A DNA stretch of 64,000 nt, taken from the NCBI GenBank assembly GCA_037389465.1, contig JAZARR010000059.1, positions 7,091,001 through 7,155,000 on the forward strand, read 5' to 3'. The notes beneath the pieces were generated by a model. The model was not told the origin of the DNA, searched no databases, and was given only the letters and a program-made list of their open reading frames with translations. The stretch comes from Baylisascaris procyonis. Taxonomy: Eukaryota; Nematoda; Chromadorea; Rhabditida; Ascarididae. The position numbers were made by a program, and so were the translations under genes. The first letter of the stretch is position 1. Each line of letters opens with the position of its first letter. Below, in pieces: positions 13,611 to 25,499 of this stretch.

Positions 13611-13859
13611 GAGTATTTAAAAGCAGAACAAATGAGAAAACACCTAGACATCAGATGCGAGCTATAAGTGCTACTGTTACATCACTTCAAACAGGCGATG
13701 GTTACACAATGGTTCAGTCATCAGCACTTCAACTTTTCCATGCATTCAGCTTAATAGACCAAAACCTCGAACCAGAATACTTTGGGGACCTAGTTGCGCA
13801 AGCTTTTATTGATCCAAGGTAAATAAGATGCAACACTACGACGACTTCGCAATCTCATA

Positions 13860-13913
<54 letters not shown>

Positions 13914-15223
13914 AGATAGATATGCGAACATATATATCTACGTATATTGAAATATTGCAAGCATGCTCATTTGCACACATTTGCAATAACGTATACTTAT
14001 AACCTGATGTTTCGTTAACCTGTGATAAAGGCTAATTTCGCACAACAATGACAGTGATAAGTGCTGCACTCCGATCGACATCATTAGCCAAGCAGCGCTC
14101 TTCCAGGGAAGTAATGTTGTTTGTAACCGGAAAAATTCAATGAGCCATAATTCAACTCCACCTTATTATTTCCGACTACGTCAAGCAGTATTAGCTAGAA
14201 AGTTCTCGCTGGTATTAATTTTATTCTTCTATTTAATACGGCCGTAGTCACGAACATTCAGAGCTCCTATTTATGACGGTAAACCATTATTTCAACATAA
14301 AAGTATATTTTAGAATAGGTTTGAACTCTATCAACACAGAAGGCAATCAGCCTTTCATGAGGGTTAAAGGACGGTGCTGAAAGTCATCTGTCGGTTTAAA
14401 CTATTCTGGTATCAGTTCATCTTCTCTGTGCTATATGGTTTTAATTTTTTTTGAACACATGGAAATTAAATAAGTGAACTAATCCTTGAATAACACGAAT
14501 TTGAACCGCATGGCCCACTTATACTCGGACCCTTTGAATACATATATGGCGACAATTTTAAATAATTTGCAGATAAACTGCACAGCATAGAATCGTCGAG
14601 GAAAAAATAACGAGGGATTCAGTGTGTCATGAATGCACTGAATATATGTAAATAACAGTTCACCTTCTCATTAACTGCGATAAGATATATTTTTATTTGT
14701 CATAAGATAAATACTTACGCATAAACACTTAGAGACTATTCGCAGTCGAAAGAAATGCAAGCAAACGTAAAGATGCAATATTAAGTCTTAATTGTGTTCA
14801 ATTAACTTTAGTGTGCACTGTATTCCAGAAGCAATTACTTAGCAACCTCCTGTGGCTAATGAAGTGAGCTTGAGTGCTGCGGGTATCCACTTGAAACGCA
14901 GTGTGACTTTAAACACCTCAGCTCGAGTAGCTGGAGAATGCTGTACAGTTGATGCGTAAATATGCCTTCGTGTGAAAAATAATATCCCTCTTTCGTTACG
15001 AAAGCATAAATTGTTTTACCCACAAATTAACGTAAGTTCCCTCATTTTTGTATCTTGGACATAGTATCTGCAATATGTATAACATTAGGGTGTTTCGTAT
15101 CACATAAGGGAATATTGATTTAGCAACTAGTAAAGGGCAATTCATCTTGCAAGCAGGTCCTACGACTTTTTCTTAACAGCACATTCTTTTCTATACCTTT
15201 ATTGTAGCGGTACAGTATGCAAC

Positions 15224-15268
<45 letters not shown>

Positions 15269-18200
15269 GCATAAAGCAAACGTTAATCTACTCTTTAGGT
15301 TATCAGTAAGGACTGAGATATCGGTAAGCATGCTATTTAACCGTGAATTTTCTCAAGTTTCACCTGCACCTTAACAGAGTGCAATTCTCTATGCTCCACA
15401 GTTGACAGCAACATAGACAGTAAACAAATGAACCGCTTAAGGATGAGCGATATGGAAAACCTTGTCCGTAGATTGCATAAAACCAGAGGATACAAGTAAG
15501 AAAGCGCGCAAATTACACCCCCAACGAAGCGAAAAAAAATGACGACAACGCGAACACCCGCACCGCTTCTGCCACCCGCGACGCTTCCGCTCGGTCGCGT
15601 ATGCCTAGCCACACATGCAGACGCAGTAGACAGACAGAGAGAACGCGCGCGTTACCGGCGAACGACGCCGCCTGAGTCATTCGGTGATAAAAACGTCGCA
15701 ACAAATGCAACAATATGTCGTGAGGAAGTAAGAAGAGGAAGACGACAGGGGGCACATTTTGAACAGCATAGAAAGTCGATCAGAACCAATTGTAAAGTGA
15801 AGTAAAACCAGATTTTCTGCAACGTGAGATGTTCACATGACGTGTAGTTGACATGGATCGTAAGGTGCCGATAAATGTATAGTTCAACTAGGGGTTACAC
15901 AAGCGAAATAACGGCAGGAAAATTTAGTGGTAAATGAAGTAATGGAAAATGAAAGGAACGAAAGAGTAACAAATCACAACAACTAACATACTAACCAGTA
16001 AGAAGGAGTTCGAGTTTGAAATCGACAATGACCGGAGAAATCGACAGAACGAAAGCACGCACATCACAGCACAATTACACTGCTTATCAAAACAACTTTG
16101 GAGCGACTCTCTGTCGTTCTATTCGATGGGAGACGGCGTTCTTCCACGGATTTCCCACTGCCGCTTTCTTTATACTGTTCCAACCCAACTTTGTATAGAA
16201 AATCATTTCCGGTATACTCATTATTACCAACCTTCCAACCTATCAACCTTGTTTCAGATGATCGAACACACGGCGTTCAGTGCCATCATCTTTCCCTTTG
16301 CGTACATGTAACGGCAAACACTAAACTGCAAATTGCTCTGGGAGCGTTGACGACGTTCGACGTTCGCACTCAAAAGATGGAAACGAGTGCAGACGGCTTG
16401 CGCGCTGCTGGTATGAACACAATGACGGTTGCGAACGAGTTCGTGAGGAAGACGGAAAGGTTTTTTTTTTGGGGGGGGGATGTTGTGGGTATTGAATAGG
16501 GTAATTGAGAGCTGCACTATTCGGGCACAATCGTTTCGGAAGGATAACTTTGAAATAGAACTAGATCCAGAAAAACATCGTCGTTCCGGTGGTAAGCTAA
16601 TTCTAGTTGCAATCTGCGGCACGCGTAGCAGCGGATTCTTTTGCGAACGGTTGTGATATTTTTAGTGGCGTATTCGTATGAATGGTGAACATGAGCTGCT
16701 TCATTCTGCACGAATAGATGGGAATGAATAGGATATAGCTGCAAAATTGAAGATAAGGTATGAAAGTGTAACTAAAGCAGGGTGGATATTTTCACCGGTC
16801 AAAACATTTAGGATAAAGAAAGATGCGGCAACGAGTAGTACAAGATATTCGTTTGGTGCTGTGGGTATGGCTTTTTTCGATGATACTAGATGGTGATGAG
16901 ATTACTCATCTTGCAACGACGCTTTACATCTAGGACCGTTCAGAAAGCACACCTAGTCACTACAACGGGCAACGGAGAGTACGAAAAGACCGGTATGCCA
17001 AGTGGGTGAACATGGCCATGAGGCAACGGCGACCGGGGATCCTGATTTACAAATTGCGTTAGAATTTTGGCTGAATAATATCATTTTGACAGCTGCTTAA
17101 TGCTTCTTTATACTTTCACAGGTCTGCAAGCAGTCTTTCTGATGCAGAAAGAACGTTTCTTTCCGGATTGCTTGTATCTTTGGGATAAAAATCTGGCAAG
17201 GAAAGCAGCAAAGCATAGTGGAGTCTCATCTGTGGTCAACCAATGATCTTAAGCGGAGTAGGCCATTTCGCTTCTTCGTCATTTGAACAACGGCACCAAA
17301 ATGTTACACTACTGAATATACCGGGGACTTGACGAGTTGTTCTATCTGCGTTGCAAATGTTGGAACTTTATTATCGGTGAAAATTCCCACAGGTGGTTTT
17401 AGTCAGAAATCCTGTCTACGAATCTGCCTTATGATATCTTCGTCTATCACATGTCGCCACTCTCACGTTGTTACTTTTAACCGCCGATTCTCGTGCTCTG
17501 AGGTTTGTTTTAGGGAAAGTGCTACATGCTTCTGACCCAAGTCGTGACATGTGTCTCATTACGTTCCAAGCTGGCTGCTTTTGGGCTGAATCGCAAAGAA
17601 CGATTGTCTTCATCAGAGTAGAACGCCTGTTACTTATAGGTGGTAGCAATTAATATCATATTCGTCAACTATGCGTCACCTTGCAGCTTCAGTCGTTTTG
17701 GGGTATGTATTTCTTTTTTTCTGTTTTAAATCTTTTCAGCTTCCGTTGATCCTCATTAGTGGGTGATGCGCAATCTTGTTCAAACCATTCTATACTTCTT
17801 GAGATGTTTATTTCATTTTTGCTGTTGAAAGGACCACTTGTAAGGGCTGGTCTGCGTGCTGCATGACGATACTTATGTGTCGGAAAATGAGACGAGGGCA
17901 AGGAGGGAGGAGGGTCGCAGAGGAGGGCAAGGTCGCAGTAGTGAAAACCTACGAGGTACTTTTGCTGCGGTGATCGTCATGCAGTGAAAATAGGATTGCT
18001 TTGAAAATTTCCATCAAAGTTTTTTTTTTTCAAAAAGGAAGACTCTCGACTTCATGTCAGTGTTCTTTTTTATCAACGGGAAAGAAATTCCTACCTATGA
18101 AAAAAATACATTCTTTTTCTGAAGTCGAATGTTTTTGGCACTTTCAGCGGATTCATTCTGAACAATAGCAGTGACCCACCTTTCTCCGTTGCATATTGAG

Positions 18201-18641
18201 TGCAAGGCAGAGACGGCATTCCTATGCATTCAAAGTGCGAAGTGGTGATGTTGAATAGCTGGGCCGATGAATAGTTTGTGCACGATCTGGGAAGCGTTCA
18301 TTTCATCGAATATTTTCGTAAAATTTTTACACCTTCTCCTTGTGCCTATCCAGATGCATTTTTACACATAACAATATGTGCGGACGATGCTTAACAATAT
18401 GATGTGTGCATTCATGTTGACTTTCATTGAGGTTGACGCAGTGTTCATTTCCAGGAGTGCGTTCACATTGTTTAAGCGTCAATCAGAGCCGATAATCGAA
18501 AGGGACTGCAATACGGAGCATTCCACTAATGTTGAAGTGCAACACGACGGCGCAACCCCGTCGTTTCGACGTCGTGATACAAACAGTGAATACACTAACC
18601 TTTATTCATCTTTCGTTTGTTGCGAATGCTGTTATGATAAT
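13611..18641 (+). CDS. Probable N-terminal exons of the SERAC1-like gene
   Basis: Exon A, 13611-13818, follows TTTGGCAG and ends CAAG|GTAAAT. It encodes ALQLFHAFSLIDQN and YFGDLVAQAFIDPR. Exon B, 18455-18641, follows ATTTCCAG; it starts SAFTLFKRQSEPIIERD and ends before GTAATG. The two join in phase through one Arg codon. Across the join, the pattern [IV]AQA..DP[KR][ST]...L.R..E resembles the SERAC1 segment upstream of its armadillo-like repeats. Exon B ends in phase 0, matching the next exon at 19988. The intron A-B is 4.6 kb. No start codon or mitochondrial targeting/transmembrane segment is seen upstream; the first internal ATG is in exon A at 13656. About 100 N-terminal residues present in human SERAC1 are missing from this model. 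Confidence 0.5.
13862..13911. repeat. (AT)n microsatellite
   Basis: About 24 AT units followed by GATAGATAGATA, 43 bp downstream of SERAC1 exon A. Confidence 0.95.
15225..15267. repeat. (AT)n microsatellite
   Basis: About 21 TA/AT units inside the long SERAC1 intron. Confidence 0.95.
15538..15725. other. CpG-rich island in AT-rich intron
   Basis: Unusually rich in CG dinucleotides for this window (for example ACGCGCGCGTTACCGG near 15645). Frames are open on both strands as a result. It may be a regulatory element, an alternative promoter with first exon, or a relic of inserted DNA. I cannot tell which. Confidence 0.3.
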
Positions 18642-18663
18642 GTAATGCGATAGAGAGGGAAAA

Positions 18664-18864
18664 ATGTTTGGCAAAAACAATTTTTATCCTATCACAGATA
18701 CAACTTCTATCATCGCTACGCTCTGTCTAAGCCTTCTGTATTTAACGCTTTTCAAAGAAAAGCAAAAATTGCGTCATGAAGCTTTCTTTAATAAGCTCGA
18801 TATGTTCTTAGGTCTCATGTTGTGGATCATGCTCGTCGTTTTCGCGATTAGCAATATCGTATAA
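18664..18864 (+). CDS. Small two-helix membrane protein frame (66 aa)
   Basis: An ATG-started frame beginning 22 bp after the SERAC1 exon B donor and lying inside the following intron. It starts MFGKNNFYPITDT, then has a hydrophobic helix (IIATLCLSLLYLTLF). A charged loop (KEKQKLRHEAFFNKLD) follows, then a second helix (MFLGLMLWIMLVVFAISNIV) up to the stop. It has no Cys-rich or signal-peptidase features. It could be a separate small gene, part of an unrecognised isoform, or chance. I do not recognise a family. Confidence 0.3.
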   Translation: MFGKNNFYPITDTTSIIATLCLSLLYLTLFKEKQKLRHEAFFNKLDMFLGLMLWIMLVVFAISNIV

Positions 18865-19167
18865 GCAAGAAATATGCGGGATGTGGATATTCGTAGATTC
18901 CTATCTTACAATTGCTATAGGGGGGAAATCAGCGAATTTTGCAATCCTTGTGTTACCGACTAAGAAATGAGGCGTATCTTCCATTCCTGCTTCCCAGGAA
19001 GAGATCATGGCACCTGGAATATACGATGAAAGGCCATTCGAGTACCACTTACTCCCTCTTTTAGGTCAGTTCTAGTGGAAGGTGATGCAGGGGTGAATGA
19101 TTCCAAGCAGCACTCAAGAACTTAATGCCCTATATCGGCCCTCATTAGAGATCTTCTGTAATTCTTA

Positions 19168-19271
<104 letters not shown>

Positions 19272-19379
19272 GTGGAGCGTAATGTGAACTTATATCACGG
19301 TCAAGAACAGCGTTTAACATTTTCTAGTGGCAAAAACTTATAATGGTCTTAGTAGAGGTTAGCTCTTCAATAATATTTA

Positions 19380-19715
19380 AGATGTTTGTTCAAAAAGATC
19401 GTATTTATTTTAATGGTTGGAACTTTTAGTGGCACTATTGGACTGATTTTTGTAGGTATCATCATTTTAGGTGATAGATGCTTATCGGTTCCATATGAAA
19501 ATCTCACTGCTGCATCTCGTTTTCGTCTTGCATCAAAAGGAAGTGCACTTTGCACACAAATACCCACCATCGCGTTTCCCTGTGATCCAAAAACGCCGCT
19601 ACAATTGGAGCTCGCTCTTAAAAAGGTTCAGAGATTTTTATGTTTATGCAACGAGATTAGTCAAGAAAGCACTCAAAACTGCTTTCCAGAAACTCATAAA
19701 AAATTAGGATTGTAA
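19380..19715 (+). CDS. Candidate exon with a membrane anchor, unknown
   Basis: After TATTTAAG the frame reads a hydrophobic helix (VGTFSGTIGLIFVGIIILG) followed by about 70 polar residues including AASRFRLASKGSALCTQ, and stops at 19713-19715. A second frame starting after TCATTTTAG (19469) is also open to 19707 and is strongly basic at its end. The helix could be the missing membrane segment of the SERAC1-like protein or of an isoform. No donor fits a join to 19988 well, so it is not included in the main model. Confidence 0.25.
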   Translation, partial: RCLFKKIVFILMVGTFSGTIGLIFVGIIILGDRCLSVPYENLTAASRFRLASKGSALCTQIPTIAFPCDPKTPLQLELALKKVQRFLCLCNEISQESTQNCFPETHKKLGL

Positions 19716-19987
19716 AGATGAAAGTCGTTTTAAAATGTGCCAAATTTATGTTACACGTTTGACTGCCATCTTTGTATGGTGTCATTATTGGCCGCTTTTC
19801 GGTATTATGAAGGTATTCCGGAAACGACTAAGGTGTTGCAGTGTGCAACTCTTGAGGTAATGGTAGACAAATTTGATCTATATAGGTAGCTGCTGAATGG
19901 AAACGAAATATTTAATGCCGGATTCGTTGTTGTTTTTTTTTCGTAACGAAATCGGTTTACAAAAGATTTCTATCTGAAAATTTTAAG

Positions 19988-22900
19988 TTACAAGTTGACG
20001 ATGAGTGGCTCGCGACAGTTCGTTGGTCGATTTCCCGTTTATGCGATGAGGGCGATCTGGCATGCGAGGATGAAACGCTTGGAAGGAGGCCTTCTCAGGA
20101 GATCAAACTGATTAGACTCCTCACAGTTCTCATCAACAAGACTGAGGTCTTTTTTCTTTATTTTTTGCCTCTTTTTGATGTTTTACTTGCAGTGTTTCCT
20201 ATTATTTACAGCATCACCAGAATAAATTTCTTTTTCTGGAATCATTCCGCCACAACATAATAGTGAATCCGGTTTTTTTAATTATATTTAGATTTCACAT
20301 ATCTTACTATTATGCATGCGTCACTCCTATTCTTTATAGTGATGTATAGATCATTTGTAGAGTGGATATGGCGAGGAACTCATTGATCAAGGCATTCTCT
20401 CAATATTGTTCGATTTGTGCACGCAGTTTCGAGACTCAAATCGCGATATTCTTATCACTGTGATGAAAGTGTTGGCGAATATTGCTGCACAAAACGAAAA
20501 ATGCGCAAACGCTATCGCAAGCTCAGGTTATTTTCTTTCTTTCAGAATCTTTCAGAAGGCTGTGACTGAGATGGTAACCATCGTTTTTGATTACTAATGA
20601 AAACATTGCAAGCAGATGAGACGAATCCGCGACAGTTCGATTGCTGGACAAATGCTCTACCTCTGAGCTAAGATGATGGTTACGACGGGAGCCTGGATCA
20701 GTTTAAAATGTTGGCTGTGACACGAGTCGTTACTCACATTCGATTGTAAAGCGGATATGGAACCAGGTCGAATAGGAAGTTGACTTATGTTTACTTTCTG
20801 CAACAGTTAGTATCTGCATGAAAAGACTGTAAATAATGGCACAAATTTCATTACAGAATGGTTGCAACGATTAGCGGCAATGATTTCGATGAATTCGCTC
20901 GAAGAGAATCTTCTTGCCGAAAAGGTTTTTATTATATTATTTGCTTATTGCGTTGGCGACGCAACAGAATTCAGTCGTTTATTATGCTTTTCTCGTTATG
21001 AGTTATGTAATGCGATTAAATGACATTTCGGATGAAGAGTGACTACCGTGAAAGGGTTATTGGTTGAATATTATGTTTTAGTAATTGTATATTGCATAAC
21101 CGATCAATGAACCTTTTGTTTTTTCTACCAACACTGATTTTTCGCTCTCAATTAAGGAGTCGCATTACTTTTGAACATATTTTTAAAAATTTATTTGCTC
21201 GGATATATCTCACAACAAAACAACCGCCATTGAACCAGTTCAACATTCGTCTGTTGTGACTTTTTGGCGTTTTGTGTCAGGTTAATTTGCAAAATATTGC
21301 ATTCATCGTTGTTATGAACTATGGAGTCTTGCATTTCTAGAATATATCTATGTATCACCCAGGAGAAGGTTGTTGTTTCCTACATCTTTCAGGTATGTAT
21401 AAATGCCCTCAGTGTCCTATCTAATACTGGAGTACGTCTTGAAACTGACGTATATCAACTCTATCAATCTGAAGAGGAGCCGGCTATTGACATTATCTTT
21501 ATCCATGGACTCCGAGGGGGCGTCTTTCGCACATGGAGAGCGAAGGATGATCCAACAAATTTGCCACGAACACGATGTTGGCCAAGGGTCAGTTTTGCTC
21601 GCTATTCCGTCTAAACAGTTGCAGGAATAATCGAAGAATGGAAAGCTTCGGAGCCTTATATTTACCAGGTTTTGTCGTCTGTAGAGCATCGTTTTTGAAT
21701 GACGATGTTAACAAAAGCTTTTTAGTTTTGTTATCGAGAGGATGATCATTTTTGATCTCTATTCGATATATTGGTAGCAGCATAAATATATTCAATATTT
21801 TCGGCTTTTTATCATTCACAAAGGGGGCCTTAACTTCCACTTTTTACCACTCTTTTTGGATTTGTTGAGTGGATCATTGGGTTCCGTCAAAGTGCTTTAA
21901 ATTTTTTACTCGTTTGTTACACTTTCCGATTATCAAAATCTTTTTAGAATAGATCATAGTAGACTGAAGTAGTCTTTGTTGATTGATGTAGGATGTTTTA
22001 AATAGATAAAGTAGTCTTTATATTGTTGAAGATTTGAATGTAGTTGTGTGGAGAACGCAAAGTGCTCGTCGATTTTATTTCAAACCTTTCCTATAAAGAG
22101 ATGGGAAGATTTGTCATGTTTGATGAGATGTAAACATTTTAGTCATGGTTACCGAGCGACGTGAGCATTCCAATGAGGATTCTAGCACTTGACTATGCGT
22201 CTTCTTTGTTGCACTTCAGGGGAGCTGTACAAACGTTAGCTTCTCGTTCGCGTCGTTTTCAAAATCAGCTTCACGCCGCTGGTGTGGGAACTCGGCCGAT
22301 AGTTTTCATCGGTCATAGTATGGGTAAGTAATTTCATTTTGTGTTAAAGTTTTTGAATGAATAGGCCAAAATTTGCGCTTTTCACCACTTCCGCTTTCTA
22401 TTCGATGAATGGATCATTTCATTTGCGCCGAAGTCCTCTCCCTCTTTCACTCGATTGTTTTGCCTGTATATTTGCTTCCTGTTTCGGAACTTTCTGTCAA
22501 GGTTGGCCGCCGCATTACAGAATTGCTCTTGTTAAAGTATAATAGCTGATTCGTTACTGTGTGATAGTTTTTTTGTGTGAGTTAGTCACTTGTTGCAAGC
22601 TTCTAAATTATGCTGTTCGATAATTTTAGGCGGTTTGCTAGTGAAGCGCTTATTGTTGGACGACGTTGGATTGCTTCATAAGACGATCGGCATTTTATTC
22701 ATAGCCACTCCTCACCGAGGCAGTCCATTTGCACGTTACGCGCGTTTTGCTATGAGACCTGCCGACGATGTGATTATGCTTTCATTGCAGAACGAAACAA
22801 ATAAGAAGGTTTCTAATTGCTACCGTCCTAAACTATTTCATTGTTGTTCATGACCTTTGGCATGGGATATCCGAATGAAGACATTTGTGGGTCATGAGTT

Positions 22901-25499
22901 GTAATATCAGGGTGATTCTTTAATCAGAAGATAAACCAATTTGCTACGTTTATGAGGATGAGACGTCCCACCTACTTGGAACATAATTACATAGTGCGTA
23001 TTTCACTTCTTTGTTGTAATTAATGTGTTCTTTTTTTGTTGAGCCCTATTGTTGTGGTGTTTTTAGATAGGGTATGATAAGAAAACAGTGTTTAGACGCG
23101 GCAAAATGTGTTGTAAAAGGGTATGACTTAGACATGCTTAATATGCTTTAGTGATTTCTCAGAGTGGCGCTGGGATCGTCGTTCTTTCTTAGTTTCTATG
23201 ATGCTTCGCACTTTCGGAGGTTATCCTGTTTGTGTGGATTCAATAGTAACTGTTTCATTAGGGTCAGCATCACTTGCTATTATCATACGTTTAGTTCCTA
23301 ACTGCACAAGACAATCACGGCGTTCTGCGATGCAGTTGGAACGGATTGAAACAGTGAGTGGTCTGAGTTGCATGCCTCCAAAAACGATGTTGCAATATAG
23401 CAGAACTCTCGATTTTGTAGTTTGAGGTTCACTGTTGCCGACTTGGCAGGACACTCAAGTGTTTTGAGGATCTAGATAACGATCCCTTATACAGATGAAC
23501 GATGCGAACGGTAGAATTCGAGAACCATTTAAAGTGATTGTCTACAATCCTGTATTTAACGACGAAATAAGCGTTGCTATTCATGACGTTTATGGGATGA
23601 TATGTTTCCATCTATTTAAAGTCACTGAATAAATTTCTAGTAAAAGATTTAATCGCGTTCGTTTTTTTATAGCTTCACGAGGATTTTCTAAAGATCTGTT
23701 TTTCTATTCCGGTGATCTGCTCCATGGCTGAAACTGAAGAAGCTCCCCTAATACTGAATCAGAAGGGTGTGCTGGTGCCATCAGAAAGTGCTTATTTCGA
23801 GATCGGGCCTCTCTACCATATTCGTGATGTATGTTCTTCGCTTCTACTAGTGTACTTTGAAGCAAGAGACAGAGATTATCACTGTATTATTAAATGAATC
23901 ACAAGATGAATGCTTACCACCACCAGTTTTGCAATATGCCCCGCTGTGGAAGTTTTTAGGTGCAAGCAGGCAAGCCAGTATGCACGTTATACAATCTCTT
24001 TACCTTTATTTCAGCATTCCTTGGAAGGTTGTGATCGATGAGTACATAATGATGGCCATTTAGAAAGCGCCAGAATTGTAGCTTTCCAAGAGGTAAAGAG
24101 GTGATGCATATCTAGTTGCAGTTGACATCTGATAGAGGTCATGTGATCGAGTATTTGACCCTGTTTAGCGAGTTGTAAATTTAACGATGAGTCGAGAGGT
24201 GAACTAGCTAGCAGATTGTTGCATGCATCTGATTGATTCCAGTTGGCGATATATGAGAGCAGTTCGCATCTGCACTCAAGCATTGCATACATTCGCCCAC
24301 TTCCTTAGTGTGGCGCTCTTTGTATAAGATTTTCAGTTGTTCTCACTCAAAAATTATAAGATTTTCAGTTGTTCTCACTCAAAAATATTTCGATAGATCA
24401 GTGTAAATCAAACAAAGTGCACGTTGGTCGCTAATTTATAAACTGTGCATCTTCCTCTCAGTTGATCGCTGCATGGCTGGTATTAATTGGGCTTCTTAAT
24501 GCACATCGTTTAAGGTGGAACTTTAACGGAATGAATATTCATCTGTTGCTTTCCATCCTTTGTCAAGCACTTCCATTTTTGACGTTGAGATTTTCTGAGC
24601 AATTATGTGGATGTTTCATGCTTGCTTGGGTGTTTTTGTTTTTTTTGTTTTAAGTAGAGACATTATTTAAGGGTGCTAATCAATCAGGTTTCTTGACAAG
24701 ACGAGCATAACAAAATATGCTGTTCAAGCAGAATTTAGAATTGTCTGTTGTTGGCAGTGCTACTTAAAAGTGGAAAATATTCAAAGCACAAAGTAAGAAA
24801 GAAAGTTGAAATACAAGTCTGAGCGATTGGATTATGATATGTTTTTTCTGTAACTTTTTTTTCAATTTTTCTAAAACTTTATTATGGCGGTGTCCTGTCG
24901 GTATTTTATTCGGTAATGTCGACTTGCAATCGATTAAATCTGTGACGATGGAATTCACTGAATATGGCCTATACAATAAAGCCATATCCCAAGACAAATA
25001 TCGTCCCGATTTATCATTCGTTTCACCTTCTCGATGGATTATCAACGCTTAAATTGCCACGAAATGAGCACACCATATTTTGCCTGCCAGCGATCAGGTG
25101 GTTGCAAAAGCAGCTCTTTCCTTTAGATCTTTAAGAATTGTAAGGCGACTGAAAACACTAATGCATCATTAACTTTGAACTTTTGCATAGCCCCTTGATG
25201 TGATTAACTTGATTTAAAAAATGTCACCCTAATCTTTCAAGCTTTATCCTTATTTGTTAGAAATTCCAGTACCTTTGGTCTTTTCTGGTCGCCACTCAAT
25301 CACTTTCAAGCAGAGCCTGTATTTGGGCAGCAAGCTCCTCGTGAAAGATCTTTTTCGCTTGCCATTCACTCATTTCTCTTTGCAGATCCATCACAACATC
25401 TGTAAGCCGGCCGGTCCTGATGACAGTGCTTACGGAGTTATTCTTCAGTTTCTGCACGATGTTGTCTTTTATTTAAAGAACAGTCAGCGGCAACCTTGA
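19988..25499 (+). CDS. SERAC1-like: SERAC1-like serine lipase, eight C-terminal exons
   Basis: Exons: 19988-20146, 20361-20526, 20857-20924, 21393-21587, 22143-22323, 22630-22808,  23673-23828 and 25386-25499 (TGA). Every junction is GT..AG with consistent phase. The first three encode an armadillo-like helical region (LIDQGILSILFDL, VMKVLANIAAQNEK). The alpha/beta hydrolase then begins with IDIIFIHGLRGGVFRTW and CWPRSWLP. The catalytic serine lies in VFIGHSMGGLLVKRLLL, split by a phase-1 intron. ATPHRGSPFARYARF, LHEDFL and the C-terminal IHHNICKP (catalytic His region) follow. Order and spacing match animal SERAC1. That protein sits at mitochondria/ER contacts and affects phosphatidylglycerol remodelling and mitochondrial function; the role here is inferred by family. 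With exons A and B the model is 536 residues, against about 654 in human, and lacks the N-terminal membrane segment. Two odd reading frames inside its introns are listed separately. Confidence 0.93.
20611..20685 (-). pseudogene. Degenerate tRNA-like sequence
   Basis: On the minus strand it reads TAGCTCAGAGGTAGAGCA, a normal tRNA D-arm. A mostly paired anticodon stem around CCAGCAA (AGC, Ala-like, but lacking the usual U before it) and a decayed T-arm (GCGGATTCG) follow. The acceptor stem does not pair. It is probably a tRNA pseudogene or a tRNA-derived SINE head, inside a SERAC1 intron. Confidence 0.4.
24324..24387. repeat. Tandem duplication of a 32-bp unit
   Basis: ATAAGATTTTCAGTTGTTCT plus the next 12 bases occurs twice head to tail. 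Each copy contains a perfect TTTTCAG acceptor-like site, inside the last SERAC1 intron. Confidence 0.9.
24462..24653 (+). CDS. Possible alternative last exon of SERAC1-like gene
   Basis: A strong acceptor (CTTCCTCTCAG) at 24461 is followed, in phase 0, by 63 codons and a TAA. The preceding SERAC1 exon (to 23828) also ends in phase 0, so splicing to it would be in frame. The peptide is hydrophobic (LIAAWLVLIGLLNAH, ILCQALPFLTLRF, CFMLAWVFLFFLF), giving two or three helices. It would replace the exon with the conserved histidine. It could equally be a relic of a chemoreceptor-type exon, or chance. Confidence 0.3.
   Translation: MIAAWLVLIGLLNAHRLRWNFNGMNIHLLLSILCQALPFLTLRFSEQLCGCFMLAWVFLFFLF

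Larger units (their letters stand above)
13912..18454. other. Long intron, no firm gene
   Basis: This is the interval between the two N-terminal SERAC1 exons. It includes an (AT)n tract, a CpG-rich block at about 15540-15720, and several overlapping frames on both strands at 15.3-16.7 and 17.3-17.65 kb. None of these has a recognisable motif or a convincing splice partner. Confidence 0.5.

Noticed and set aside
15337..15805. Overlapping 80-90 codon frames on both strands
   Set aside because: Open because of the CpG-rich composition; no splice partners or motifs.
16016..16744. Seven overlapping frames up to 133 codons
   Set aside because: Several frames open on both strands with no recognisable domain; the longest contains poly-Phe/Gly from homopolymers.
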